Shown piece after piece: positions 46,343 through 56,740 of a stretch of DNA of 64,000 nucleotides. The notes under the pieces were generated by a model. It made no database searches and was not told the DNA's origin. It saw only the letters and a list, made by a program, of their open reading frames with translations. Origin of the DNA: Pseudoduganella lurida (GTDB taxonomy: Bacteria; Pseudomonadota; Gammaproteobacteria; Burkholderiales; Burkholderiaceae_D); assembly GCF_007830455.1 (NCBI RefSeq), contig NZ_VLLB01000010.1:62001-126000 (forward strand), written 5' to 3'. The first letter of the stretch is position 1. Every line of letters begins with the position of its first letter. A program made the position numbers and the translations under genes.

Positions 46343-46795
46343 ATGTCCAAGACGAACAAGCCGGCTGGCTGCCCGTGCGGCGGGCCGTCGCTGGCGGCCT
46401 GCTGCGGTCCGTATCTCGACGGTTACCTCGACGGTGCGGTACTGCCCGCCACGGCCGAACTCCTGATGCGCTCGCGCTACACGGCGTACACGCTGCAGAA
46501 CGAGCCCTACCTGCTGGCCACCTGGTATCCCCGCACCCGTCCCACGGAACGCATCGTCGATCCGGCCGAGCCCGTGCACTGGCTGGGACTTGAGGTAAAA
46601 TCTGCTTTACGTTTACGTCAACGTAAAGTAACCGGCCCGGACGAGGCTTACGTGGAATTCGTCGCCCGCTTCCGCATCGGCGGCAAGGGACAGCGCCTGC
46701 ACGAGATCAGCCGCTTCCTGCGCGAGCCCGATCCGGCCCTGGGCGGCCAGCCGCGCTGGTTCTACGTGGACGGAGATTTTCCGACCAAAGACTAG
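46343..46795 (+). CDS. ychJ: YchJ-family SEC-C motif protein
   Basis: This is a small protein of 150 residues with an N-terminal SEC-C zinc motif (C10, C12, C20, C21: GCPCGGPSLAACCGPY) and an NTF2-like YchJ domain (LMRSRYTAYTLQNEPYLLATWYP, EFVARFRIGGKGQRLHEISRFLRE, WFYVDG). The function is unknown. An excellent LiuR operator lies within codons 88-95 (ALRLRQRK region), so the gene also houses the promoter of the downstream liu operon. liuB begins 16 bp after its stop. Confidence 0.9.
   Translation: MSKTNKPAGCPCGGPSLAACCGPYLDGYLDGAVLPATAELLMRSRYTAYTLQNEPYLLATWYPRTRPTERIVDPAEPVHWLGLEVKSALRLRQRKVTGPDEAYVEFVARFRIGGKGQRLHEISRFLREPDPALGGQPRWFYVDGDFPTKD
46606..46627 (+). promoter_or_regulatory. LiuR operator inside ychJ, upstream of liuB
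   Basis: Three ACGT cores two bases apart, bounded by TTTACG at the left and CGTAAA at the right, make a near-palindromic LiuR site. It falls inside the ychJ coding sequence, 185 bp before the liuB start. It matches the liuA site at 19345-19365. The operon promoter is therefore probably intragenic. Confidence 0.78.
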
Positions 46796-46811
46796 AAAAC
46801 CAGGAGACCGC

Positions 46812-48419
<1,608 letters not shown>

Positions 48420-48429
48420 GGAACGATCC

Positions 48430-49215
48430 ATGGACTACGCCACCCTCACCATCGACACGGCCGGCACGGTTGCCACCGTCACGCTGAACCGCCCGCTCGT
48501 GCGCAATGCCTTCGACGAGCAGTCGATCGCCGAACTGACCGCGGCCTTCACCGCGCTGGGCGAGGTGGACTCGATCCGCGCCATCGTGCTGGCCGCGAAC
48601 GGCGCGGCCTTCTGCGCCGGCGCGGACCTGCACTGGATGAAGAAGATGGCCGGCTACTCGGAAGACGAGAACCGCGCCGATGCGATGCGCCTGGCGAACA
48701 TGCTGCGCATTATCTACAGCTGTCCGAAACCCGTGGTGGCGAAGGTGCACGGCGACTGCTACGGCGGCGGCGTGGGTCTGGTCGCAGCCTGCGACATCGC
48801 CATCGTGGCCGAGGACGTGCACTTCAGCCTCAGCGAAGTGAAACTGGGCCTGCTGCCCGCCGCCATCTCGCCCTACGTCATCAAGGCGATGGGCGAGAAC
48901 GCCGCGCGGCGCTACTTCCTCACGGCCGAACGGTTCGGCGCGAAGGAAGCGCTGCGCATCGGCTTCGTGCATGAAGTGACCACCGCGGCAGCGCTGGATG
49001 GCCAGGTGGAAGCCGTCGCCAACGCGCTCGCGGCCAACAGCCCGAACGCGGTACGCGAAGCGAAGGTGCTGGTGCGCGACGTGGCCAACCAAGCCGTCAC
49101 CGATACGCTGCTGGCCGATACGGCGCACCGCATCGCGCAGATCCGCGCTTCCGAGGAAGGCCGCGAAGGCGTCGCTGCCTTCCTGGAGAAGCGCAAGCCG
49201 TCCTGGCTGAATTGA
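48430..49215 (+). CDS. liuC: Methylglutaconyl-CoA hydratase (enoyl-CoA hydratase family)
   Basis: LiuC hydrates 3-methylglutaconyl-CoA to HMG-CoA. The 261-residue crotonase-fold protein has the oxyanion-hole segments VLAANGAAFCAGADLHWMKKMAGYS and KVHGDCYGGGVGLVAACDIAIV, and the catalytic-Glu region SEVKLGLLPAAISPYV. It is 10 bp after liuB. The specific hydratase assignment rests on the operon. Confidence 0.93.
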   Translation: MDYATLTIDTAGTVATVTLNRPLVRNAFDEQSIAELTAAFTALGEVDSIRAIVLAANGAAFCAGADLHWMKKMAGYSEDENRADAMRLANMLRIIYSCPKPVVAKVHGDCYGGGVGLVAACDIAIVAEDVHFSLSEVKLGLLPAAISPYVIKAMGENAARRYFLTAERFGAKEALRIGFVHEVTTAAALDGQVEAVANALAANSPNAVREAKVLVRDVANQAVTDTLLADTAHRIAQIRASEEGREGVAAFLEKRKPSWLN

Positions 49216-49233
49216 ACGTAGGAGTAGCAAGTT

Positions 49234-50571
49234 TTGACGAATCGGACCGACTGGGTTGCCCGCAGCCTGAAGAGCGTGTGGCATCCCTGCACGCAGATGC
49301 AGCACCATGGACGCGACAATGATCCCGTGCCGCTGATCCCCGTCAGCCATGGCCGCGGTGCCTGGCTGTACGACCATGACGGCCGGCGCTACCTGGATGC
49401 GATCAGCTCGTGGTGGGTCAACCTGTTCGGCCATGCGAACCCGCGCATCAACGGGGCGCTGCGCGACCAGCTCGACAAGCTGGAGCACGCGATGCTGGCC
49501 GGGTTTACCCACGAGCCGGTGATCGAACTGTCCGAGCGCCTGGCCGCGCTGACGAACCACGCGCTGGGCCACGCGTTCTATGCCTCGGATGGGGCGTCGG
49601 CCGTCGAGATCGCGCTGAAGATGAGTTTTCATTCCTGGCGCAACCGCGGCCAGTCGGCAAAACAGGAATTCGTCTGCCTGCAGGGCAGCTACCACGGCGA
49701 GACGATCGGCGCGCTGGCCGTCACCGACGTGGCCCTGTTCAAGGACGCCTACGGCCCGCTGCTGCGCGCCACGCAGACGGTGATGTCGCCCGATGCGCGC
49801 CAGGCGAAGGATGGGGAGACGGCGCAGGACGTGGCGCGCCGCGCCGCCGCCGACGTGCAGGCCCTGTTCGAACGGAAGGCGGACCAGATCGCCGCCATCA
49901 TCATCGAGCCGCTGGTGCAGTGCGCGGCCGGCATGGCAATGCACGATCCCCTGTACCTGCAGCTGGTACGCGAGCTGTGCGACCGGCACGGGGTGCATCT
50001 GATCCTGGACGAGATCGCCGTCGGCTGCGGGCGCACCGGTACCTTCTTCGCATGCGAGCAGGCCGGCATCTGGCCCGACTTCATCACGCTGTCGAAGGGC
50101 ATCAGCGGTGGCTACCTGCCGCTGTCGCTGGTGCTCACGAAAGAAGCCATCTACCAGGCGTTCTACAGCGCCGAGGTGACGCGCGGCTTCCTGCACTCGC
50201 ACTCGTACACGGGCAATCCGCTGGCCTGCCGCGCCGCACTGGCCACGCTCGACATCTTTGCCGAAGACGATGTGCTCGTGAAAAACCGCGAGCGCGCCGC
50301 GAAACTCACCGCAGCTCTCGCACCATTCGCCGAGCACAAGCGCGTAAAAAACCTGCGCCAGCGCGGCATGATCTGGGCCTTCGATGCGACCGACGTGGAC
50401 AACACCTTCTCGCGCCGCTTCTTCGCCAACGCCACGCGCAGCGAACTGCTGCTGCGGCCCATCGGCGGCACCGTCTACCTGATGCCACCCTACATCCTCG
50501 ACGACGGGGAAATCGCCGGGCTGGCCGAGCGCACCTACGCCGTGTTCGAGCAGACGCTGGCGGGTGCCTGA
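49234..50571 (+). CDS. bioA: Adenosylmethionine-8-amino-7-oxononanoate aminotransferase
   Basis: BioA is the PLP aminotransferase that converts KAPA to DAPA in biotin synthesis, using SAM as amino donor. The 445-residue protein has VWHPCTQMQHHGRDN (family N-terminus), DAISSWWVNLFGHANPRIN, GSYHGETIGALAVTD, LDEIAVGCGRTGTFFACEQ and the PLP lysine in TLSKGISGGYLPLSLV. It starts at TTG with GGAG about 10 nt upstream. It is the first of four bio genes inserted between liuC and liuD; its stop overlaps the bioF start. Confidence 0.95.
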   Translation: MTNRTDWVARSLKSVWHPCTQMQHHGRDNDPVPLIPVSHGRGAWLYDHDGRRYLDAISSWWVNLFGHANPRINGALRDQLDKLEHAMLAGFTHEPVIELSERLAALTNHALGHAFYASDGASAVEIALKMSFHSWRNRGQSAKQEFVCLQGSYHGETIGALAVTDVALFKDAYGPLLRATQTVMSPDARQAKDGETAQDVARRAAADVQALFERKADQIAAIIIEPLVQCAAGMAMHDPLYLQLVRELCDRHGVHLILDEIAVGCGRTGTFFACEQAGIWPDFITLSKGISGGYLPLSLVLTKEAIYQAFYSAEVTRGFLHSHSYTGNPLACRAALATLDIFAEDDVLVKNRERAAKLTAALAPFAEHKRVKNLRQRGMIWAFDATDVDNTFSRRFFANATRSELLLRPIGGTVYLMPPYILDDGEIAGLAERTYAVFEQTLAGA

Positions 50572-51755
50572 TGGAGCTGCTGGACAAGCTGGCCGCGCAA
50601 CTGGACGGGCTGCGTGACAAGAGCCTGCTCCGCACGCGCCGCACGGTCGAAACGCCATGCGCGCCGCACGTGACGGTCGATGGCCGCCGGCTGCTGGCCT
50701 TCTGCAGCAACGACTACCTGGGCCTGGCGAACCATCCGGCCATCGCCGCCGCGCTGCAGGAAGGCGTTGCGCGGTACGGCGCCGGCAGCGGCGCCTCGCA
50801 CCTGATCAGTGGCCACAGCCGTGCCCATGCGGTGCTGGAAGAGCGGCTGGCGGACTTCGTCGGCACGAACCTCATCGAGGCGCGCGCGCTGTACTTCTGC
50901 ACCGGCTACATGGCCAACCTTGCCGTGCTGACGGCGCTGGCGGTGGGCGACAAGAGCACCGAGATCTTCAGCGAATCGCTGAACCACGCGTCGCTGATCG
51001 ACGGTGCCCGGCTGGCACGCACGGTCGTCAGGGTGTATCCGCATGCGGACGTGGCGGCGCTCGATGCGCTGCTCACCGCCAGCGCGGCCGCCAATAAAAT
51101 CGTCGTCACCGATGCCGTGTTCTCGATGGATGGCGACCTGGCGCCGCTGCCGGAATTGCTGGCGGTCTGCGAACGCCACGGTGCCTGGCTGGTCGTCGAC
51201 GACGCGCACGGCTTCGGCATGCTGGGCGAGGGCGGCCGCGGCGCGCTGGAGCATTTCGCTCTGCGCTCGCCGTACCTCGTCTACGTGGGCACGCTGGGCA
51301 AGGCGGCCGGTATCGGCGGCGCCTTCGTCGCCGCGCACCGCATCGTCATCGAAACGCTGGTGCAGCGCGCCCGGCCCTACATCTTCACGACGGCCGCGCC
51401 GCCCGCGCTGGCCCACGCGCTGCTGACGAGCCTGGAGATCATCGGCGGTGACGAGGGCCGGGCCCGCCGCACGCACCTGCAGGGTTTGGTGGCACAATGG
51501 CACGATGGCCTGCGGCTGCAGCGCTGGGGGGCACTGCCCTCGCAGACGGCGATCCAGCCGGTAGTGATCGGCACGAACGAGGCCACGATGCGTGCCGCCG
51601 CGGCATTGTACGAACAGGGCCTGTGGGTGGGCGGCATTCGTCCCCCCACGGTACCGGATGGCAGCGCGCGGCTGCGCGTCACCCTGAGCGCCGCCCACAC
51701 GGCGGACGACGTGGCGCGGCTGGCCGCTGCCGTGAATTCTTTGGAAAGGAGCTGA
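50571..51755 (+). CDS. bioF: 8-amino-7-oxononanoate synthase
   Basis: BioF condenses pimeloyl-ACP/CoA with L-alanine to give KAPA. The 394-residue alpha-oxoamine synthase has FCSNDYLGLANHPAIAAAL, GAGSGASHLISGHSRAHAVLE, FSMDGDLAPLPELLAVCE, VVDDAHGFGMLGEGGRG and the PLP lysine in VGTLGKAAGIGGAFV. The ATG shares its A with the bioA TGA, so the two are coupled. No bioC or bioH is nearby, so pimeloyl thioester must come from elsewhere. Confidence 0.96.
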   Translation: MELLDKLAAQLDGLRDKSLLRTRRTVETPCAPHVTVDGRRLLAFCSNDYLGLANHPAIAAALQEGVARYGAGSGASHLISGHSRAHAVLEERLADFVGTNLIEARALYFCTGYMANLAVLTALAVGDKSTEIFSESLNHASLIDGARLARTVVRVYPHADVAALDALLTASAAANKIVVTDAVFSMDGDLAPLPELLAVCERHGAWLVVDDAHGFGMLGEGGRGALEHFALRSPYLVYVGTLGKAAGIGGAFVAAHRIVIETLVQRARPYIFTTAAPPALAHALLTSLEIIGGDEGRARRTHLQGLVAQWHDGLRLQRWGALPSQTAIQPVVIGTNEATMRAAAALYEQGLWVGGIRPPTVPDGSARLRVTLSAAHTADDVARLAAAVNSLERS

Positions 51756-51756
51756 G

Positions 51757-52593
51757 ATGGCGCTCGAAGACCCCGTGATCGCACCCGTGCAGGGGACCAC
51801 GCCGGAGACCGGCACGACGTTCGGCACCGCTGTGGACGACGTGCTCGACACCGAACCCGCACCGGCCCCGGTGATGGACGGCCTGCCGCCCCGCTTCGCC
51901 TGCTTCGTCACGGGCACGGACACGGAGATCGGCAAGACGCTGATCTCGTCCGCGCTGCTGCATGCGCTCGTCCAGCAGGGCGTACGCGCCTGCGGCATGA
52001 AGCCGGTGGCCGCCGGCGCGGAACTGCGCGACGGCCGCCTGCACAACGATGACTGCGACCAGCTGGAAGCGGCCGGCAACGTGCGCCTGCCGCAGTCGAT
52101 CACCACGCCGTTCCTGCTGAAGGAACCGGCCGCGCCGCATATCGCGGCTGCGCTGGAAGGCATCGTCATCGATCCGGTGCCGATCCTCGCCGCCTTCCTG
52201 GAAATCGCCGCGGCCAGCGATGCCACGGTCGTCGAAGGCGTGGGCGGCTTCCGCGTGCCGCTGAACGACACGTACGACACGGCCGACCTGGCCGAACAGC
52301 TGGACCTGCCCGTGATCCTCGTCGTCGGCATGCGCCTCGGCTGCATCAACCATGCGCTGCTCACCGTCGAGGCGATCGCCGCGCGTGGCCTGAAGCTGAT
52401 CGGCTGGGTCGCGAACGCGCTCGAAGACGACATGGCGTTCGAGGACGAGAACATCGAAGCGCTGGCGGCACGCATTCCGGCGCCGCTGCTGGGCCGCGTG
52501 CCCCGCCTGGACGAACCCGGCGCGGCCGCCGCGGCCGCCCACCTGGATTTCAACAGCCTGCCCGACTGGCCGGCACCCCGCAATACGATTTAA
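51757..52593 (+). CDS. bioD: Dethiobiotin synthetase with N-terminal extension
   Basis: BioD carboxylates DAPA to dethiobiotin with ATP. The P-loop GTDTEIGKT is at 53-61, whereas in E. coli BioD it is at about 8-16, so this 278-residue protein has an extra leader of about 45 residues rich in T, P, A and D (PVQGTTPETGTTFGTAVDDV). A strong GGAAAGGAG ribosome site at the first ATG supports translation of the extension; ATG 40 has none. Other motifs are GMKPVAAGAELRDG, EGVGGFRVPLND and the adenine-binding region after GWVANALED. It starts 1 bp after bioF. Confidence 0.95.
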   Translation: MALEDPVIAPVQGTTPETGTTFGTAVDDVLDTEPAPAPVMDGLPPRFACFVTGTDTEIGKTLISSALLHALVQQGVRACGMKPVAAGAELRDGRLHNDDCDQLEAAGNVRLPQSITTPFLLKEPAAPHIAAALEGIVIDPVPILAAFLEIAAASDATVVEGVGGFRVPLNDTYDTADLAEQLDLPVILVVGMRLGCINHALLTVEAIAARGLKLIGWVANALEDDMAFEDENIEALAARIPAPLLGRVPRLDEPGAAAAAAHLDFNSLPDWPAPRNTI

Positions 52594-52604
52594 GGAAGAA
52601 CGAG

Positions 52605-53645
52605 ATGTCCCTGCATGAACCGAAAACCGTCGCCCTGCACCGCCCGACCGCGCCGATCACCCTGCCCGAAGCGGCCACGTGGCCGCGCGAGGATGTGCTG
52701 GCCCTGTTCGCGCTGCCATTCAACGACCTGATGTTCCGCGCCCAGCAAGCGCACCGCGCCAACTTCCCGGATGGCGACGTGGAACTGGCCACGCTGCTGT
52801 CGATCAAGACGGGCGGCTGCGAGGAAGACTGCGGCTACTGCCCGCAGGCGGCGCGCTACGACACGGGCGTGGAAGCGAAGAAGATCCTCGACACGGAGAC
52901 CGTGCTGGAAGCGGCCCGCCAGGCGAAGGACAACGGTGCCACGCGCTTCTGCATGGGCGCCGCGTGGCGCAGCCCGAAGGACCGCGACATGGAAAAGGTC
53001 GAGACGATGGTGCGCGAGGTGAAGGCCCTGGGCCTGGAAACCTGCGCCACGCTGGGCATGCTGGAAGCGGACCAGGCCGAGCGCCTGAAGGCCGCCGGCC
53101 TCGATTACTACAACCACAACCTGGACACGGCGCCGGAGTTCTACAACAACGTGATCTCCACGCGCGAATACCAGGATCGGCTGGACACGCTGGGCCATGT
53201 GCGCAGCGCCGGCCTGAAAGTGTGCTGCGGCGGCATCGTGGGCATGGGCGAGACGCGCGAGCAGCGCGCCGGCCTGATCGCCCAGCTGGCCAACCTGAAC
53301 CCGTATCCGGAATCGGTGCCCATCAATCACCTGGTGCAGGTGGCGGGCACGCCGCTGCATGGCCTCGACCGCCTCGACCCGCTGGAGTTCGTGCGCACGA
53401 TCGCCGTGGCGCGCATCACGATGCCGAAGGCGCGCGTGCGCCTGTCGGCCGGCCGCCGCGAACTGGGCGAAGCCGTGCAGGCGATGTGCTTCCTGGCCGG
53501 TGCCAACTCGATCTTCTACGGCGACAAGCTGCTCACGACCGACAACCCGGAAGCGAACGACGACCGTGCGCTGCTGGAGAAACTGGGCCTGCCGACGCGC
53601 GCCGCGCTGCTCGATTCGGTACAGAAGGAAGCCTGCGGCTGCTGA
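52605..53645 (+). CDS. bioB: Biotin synthase
   Basis: BioB is the radical-SAM enzyme that inserts sulfur into dethiobiotin. The 346-residue protein has the 4Fe-4S cysteines C72, C76 and C79 (GGCEEDCGYCPQAARYDTGV), FCMGAAWRSPKDRDM, DYYNHNLDTAPEFYNNVISTR, and the conserved Arg of the 2Fe-2S cluster in MPKARVRLSAGR. It is the last bio gene. A 113-bp space follows before liuD, with a weak CCCCG/CGGGG hairpin but no clear promoter or terminator. Confidence 0.97.
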   Translation: MSLHEPKTVALHRPTAPITLPEAATWPREDVLALFALPFNDLMFRAQQAHRANFPDGDVELATLLSIKTGGCEEDCGYCPQAARYDTGVEAKKILDTETVLEAARQAKDNGATRFCMGAAWRSPKDRDMEKVETMVREVKALGLETCATLGMLEADQAERLKAAGLDYYNHNLDTAPEFYNNVISTREYQDRLDTLGHVRSAGLKVCCGGIVGMGETREQRAGLIAQLANLNPYPESVPINHLVQVAGTPLHGLDRLDPLEFVRTIAVARITMPKARVRLSAGRRELGEAVQAMCFLAGANSIFYGDKLLTTDNPEANDDRALLEKLGLPTRAALLDSVQKEACGC

Positions 53646-53758
53646 GTATCGAAAGCGCCGAACGGGCCGCAGAGCCCGTGCGCAGCAGCCGTGCCGCCAT
53701 GGCAGTAAGGAACCCCGCACTGGACTGACGGGGTCGGAAAGCTCATAGGGGAGACAAT

Positions 53759-55807
53759 ATGTTCAAGAAAATCCTGATCGCCAACCGCGGCGAGATCGCC
53801 TGCCGCGTGGCGGCCACCGCCCGCAAGCTGGGCATCCAGACCGTGGCCGTGTATTCGGAAGCCGATGCCGATGCCCGGCACGTGGCCGTCTGCGACGAGG
53901 CCGTGCTGCTGGGTCCCGCGCCGGCCCGCGAAAGCTATCTGTGCGGCGACAAGATCATCGCCGTGGCGCTGGCCACCGGCGCGGAAGCGATCCATCCCGG
54001 CTACGGTTTCCTGTCGGAGAACGCCGAGTTCGCGGAGAGCTGTGCCGAAGCGGGCCTGGTATTCATTGGTCCGCCGGCGGCAGCGATGCGCGCCATGGGC
54101 TCCAAGTCCGCCGCCAAGTCGCTGATGGAAAGGGCCGGCGTACCGCTGGTGCCCGGCTACCACGGCGACGAGCAGGGCGCCGAGTTCCTGCAGCAGCAGG
54201 CCGACCGCATCGGCTATCCGGTGCTGCTGAAGGCTTCGGCGGGCGGTGGCGGCAAGGGCATGCGCGTCGTCGACGATGCCGCGGCATTCAAGGAGGCGCT
54301 GGCTTCCTGCAAGCGCGAAGCCACCAGCTCCTTCGGCGACGACAAGGTGCTGGCCGAAAAATACCTGCAGCGTCCCCGCCACATCGAGATCCAGGTGTTC
54401 GCGGACATGCACGGCAACTGCATCCACCTGTTCGAACGCGACTGTTCGGTGCAGCGCCGGCACCAGAAGGTGCTGGAGGAAGCGCCGGCACCGGGCATGA
54501 CGCCTGAGCGCCGGCAGGCCATGGGCGATGCCGCCGTCGCTGCCGCGAAGGCTGTCGGCTATGTCGGCGCCGGCACGGTGGAGTTCATTGCCAATCAGGA
54601 TGGCAGCTTCTACTTCATGGAGATGAACACGCGGCTGCAGGTCGAGCATCCCGTGACGGAAATGATCACGGGGACGGACCTCGTCGAATGGCAGCTGCGG
54701 GTGGCGGCCGGCGAGCCGCTGCCGAAGCGGCAAGAAGAACTGACCATCCATGGCCATGCGATCGAAGCGCGCATCTACGCGGAGAATCCCGACAAGGGTT
54801 TCCTGCCTTCGATCGGCACGCTGCGCCACCTGCAAACGCCGGGTGCGGTGCAGTTCGAACTGGGCGGCACGCCGGCACAACCGGCCGCCGTGCGCATCGA
54901 TTCCGGCGTGCGCGCGGGCGATGCCATCTCGCCGTTCTATGACCCGATGATCGCCAAGCTGATCGTCTGGGGCGCGGACCGCCGGCAGGCGCTGGCGCGG
55001 ATGGCGCAGGCGCTGGCCGACTACCAGATCGTGGGCCTGGCCGCCAACGTGGCGTTCCTGAAGCGGCTGGTGGAAAGCCCGGCGTTTGCCGAGGCGGACC
55101 TGGACACGGGCCTCATCGAACGCAACCAGGACACGCTGTTCCCGCCGAAGCGCTCCGTGTCCGTGGCCGCACTGGCCCTGGCCGCGGTGGCGCTGATCGA
55201 CGACGAGCGCGCCGCGGCGGCGAGCCTGTCCGGCCAGCGTGGCGATCCCTGGGGCCATGCCACGGGCTGGCGCCTGAATGCGCGCTATTCGCGCTCGCTG
55301 GCCTTCCATGACGACCAGGAGAAGGAATACGCACCGATCGTCACGTATCTGCCGGCCGGCTGGCAGCTGGCCATCCGTGGCATCGATGTCGACGTGGCCC
55401 TGCAGTCGCGCGATGGCGCGAAGCTGTCGATCCGGCTGGGCGAAACGTCCGTGCAGGGCACCGTGCGGCGCGATGGCGACACCTTCCACGTATTTGCCGG
55501 CGGCCTGCATCACATCCTGCAGTACAACGATCCGCTGGCCCATGCGGGCGAGGCGGAAAGCGAAGGCGGCCGCTCATTTTCTCCATTGACGGCACCGATG
55601 CCGGGCAAGGTGGTGGCCGTGCTGGCCACGCAGGGCCAGGAAGTGAAAAAAGGCGAACCGCTGGTGATCATGGAGGCGATGAAGATGGAGCACACGATCG
55701 CCGCGCCGCATGACGGCACCGTCGACGAGATCCTGTATGCGGTGGGCGACCAGGTGGCCGATGGCGCGCCGCTGCTGGCCTTCCGCGCGGCGGTACAGGC
55801 ATCCTGA
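53759..55807 (+). CDS. liuD: Methylcrotonyl-CoA carboxylase, biotin-carboxylase (alpha) subunit
   Basis: LiuD carboxylates its own biotin and hands CO2 to LiuB. The 682-residue protein has the biotin-carboxylase start FKKILIANRGEIACRVAATARKLGI, the ATP-grasp glycine loop KASAGGGGKGMRVV, FMEMNTRLQVEHPVTEMITG and a C-terminal biotinyl domain with K642 in IMEAMKMEHTI, the lysine that carries biotin. Biotin for this site could be supplied by the four bio genes just upstream. Its stop overlaps the next start (TGATG). Confidence 0.96.
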   Translation: MFKKILIANRGEIACRVAATARKLGIQTVAVYSEADADARHVAVCDEAVLLGPAPARESYLCGDKIIAVALATGAEAIHPGYGFLSENAEFAESCAEAGLVFIGPPAAAMRAMGSKSAAKSLMERAGVPLVPGYHGDEQGAEFLQQQADRIGYPVLLKASAGGGGKGMRVVDDAAAFKEALASCKREATSSFGDDKVLAEKYLQRPRHIEIQVFADMHGNCIHLFERDCSVQRRHQKVLEEAPAPGMTPERRQAMGDAAVAAAKAVGYVGAGTVEFIANQDGSFYFMEMNTRLQVEHPVTEMITGTDLVEWQLRVAAGEPLPKRQEELTIHGHAIEARIYAENPDKGFLPSIGTLRHLQTPGAVQFELGGTPAQPAAVRIDSGVRAGDAISPFYDPMIAKLIVWGADRRQALARMAQALADYQIVGLAANVAFLKRLVESPAFAEADLDTGLIERNQDTLFPPKRSVSVAALALAAVALIDDERAAAASLSGQRGDPWGHATGWRLNARYSRSLAFHDDQEKEYAPIVTYLPAGWQLAIRGIDVDVALQSRDGAKLSIRLGETSVQGTVRRDGDTFHVFAGGLHHILQYNDPLAHAGEAESEGGRSFSPLTAPMPGKVVAVLATQGQEVKKGEPLVIMEAMKMEHTIAAPHDGTVDEILYAVGDQVADGAPLLAFRAAVQAS

Positions 55808-56739
55808 TGCGCCTCCTCCTGTACCGTAGCGATGGGGCGACCGGCCCGTGGCTGGCCGATCTTGCCCGTCATCTGCCGCAGGCCGAGTACGTGACATGGG
55901 TGGCGGGCGAGACGCCGCCGCCGTGTGATTACGCGGTGGTGTGGGGGCCGCCGCCCGCGATGCTGCCGGCATTGGCCGAGGTGCGCGCCGTCTTTCTCAT
56001 GGGTGCCGGTGCCGATGCGGTGCTGAAGCATGGCGATGCCCTGCCCCGGCAAGTGCCGGTGGTGCGGCTGGGCGATGCGGGCATGGGCGTGCAGATGGGC
56101 GAATACGTGGCCCATGCCGTGCTGCGCTACTTCCGCCGTTTCGACGACTATGCCGACCAGGCGGCCGTCGGCGAATGGCGCCCGCTGGAACTGCACGAGC
56201 GGGCCACGTTCACGGTCGGCGTGCTGGGTGCCGGCGTGCTGGGCCGGCGCGTGCTCGACTGCCTGCGCCCGTTCGGCTTTCCACTGCAGGCGTGGAGCCG
56301 CAGCCCGAAAGCGCTGGACGGCGTGCAGTCGTTCAGCGGCGAGGCGGGCCTCGATGCCTTCCTGCGCAGCAGCCGCGTGATCGTCTGCGTGCTGCCGCTC
56401 ACGGAGGCCACCGCCAACCTCCTGAACCGCGCCAACCTGGGCAAGCTGCCGGCGGGTGCGTATGTGATCAACGTGGCGCGCGGCGGCCACCTGGCCGAAG
56501 CGGACCTGCTGACCTACATCCAGTCCGGCCACATCGCGGGCGCCACGCTGGACGTGTTCCGCAACGAGCCGCTGCCGGCCCAGCATCCGTTCTGGCAGGA
56601 GCCGCGCATCACCATCACGCCGCACATCGCGGCCATGACGCTGCGCGCCGAAAGCGCACGGCAGATTGCCGGCAAGATCGGCCAGCTGGAACGGGGCGAA
56701 GCCATTGCCGATGTCATCGACCGAGAACTGGGATACTAA
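55807..56739 (+). CDS. GhrA-like 2-hydroxyacid dehydrogenase
   Basis: This NAD(P)-dependent D-2-hydroxyacid dehydrogenase of 310 residues resembles glyoxylate/hydroxypyruvate reductase A. It has the Rossmann motif TVGVLGAGVLGRRVLDCL, VLPLTEATANLLN, VINVARGGHLAEADLL with the substrate Arg, the Glu region LDVFRNEPLPAQHPFWQ and the catalytic His in TPHIAAMTL. It is coupled to liuD and lies 1 bp before liuE, inside the leucine operon where no such reaction is part of the standard pathway. Its physiological substrate is unknown. Confidence 0.9.
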   Translation: MRLLLYRSDGATGPWLADLARHLPQAEYVTWVAGETPPPCDYAVVWGPPPAMLPALAEVRAVFLMGAGADAVLKHGDALPRQVPVVRLGDAGMGVQMGEYVAHAVLRYFRRFDDYADQAAVGEWRPLELHERATFTVGVLGAGVLGRRVLDCLRPFGFPLQAWSRSPKALDGVQSFSGEAGLDAFLRSSRVIVCVLPLTEATANLLNRANLGKLPAGAYVINVARGGHLAEADLLTYIQSGHIAGATLDVFRNEPLPAQHPFWQEPRITITPHIAAMTLRAESARQIAGKIGQLERGEAIADVIDRELGY

Positions 56740-56740
56740 A

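Noticed and set aside
51874..52593. Alternative BioD start at codon 40 giving a normal-length protein.
   Set aside because: No ribosome site precedes that ATG, while GGAAAGGAG sits at the first ATG.
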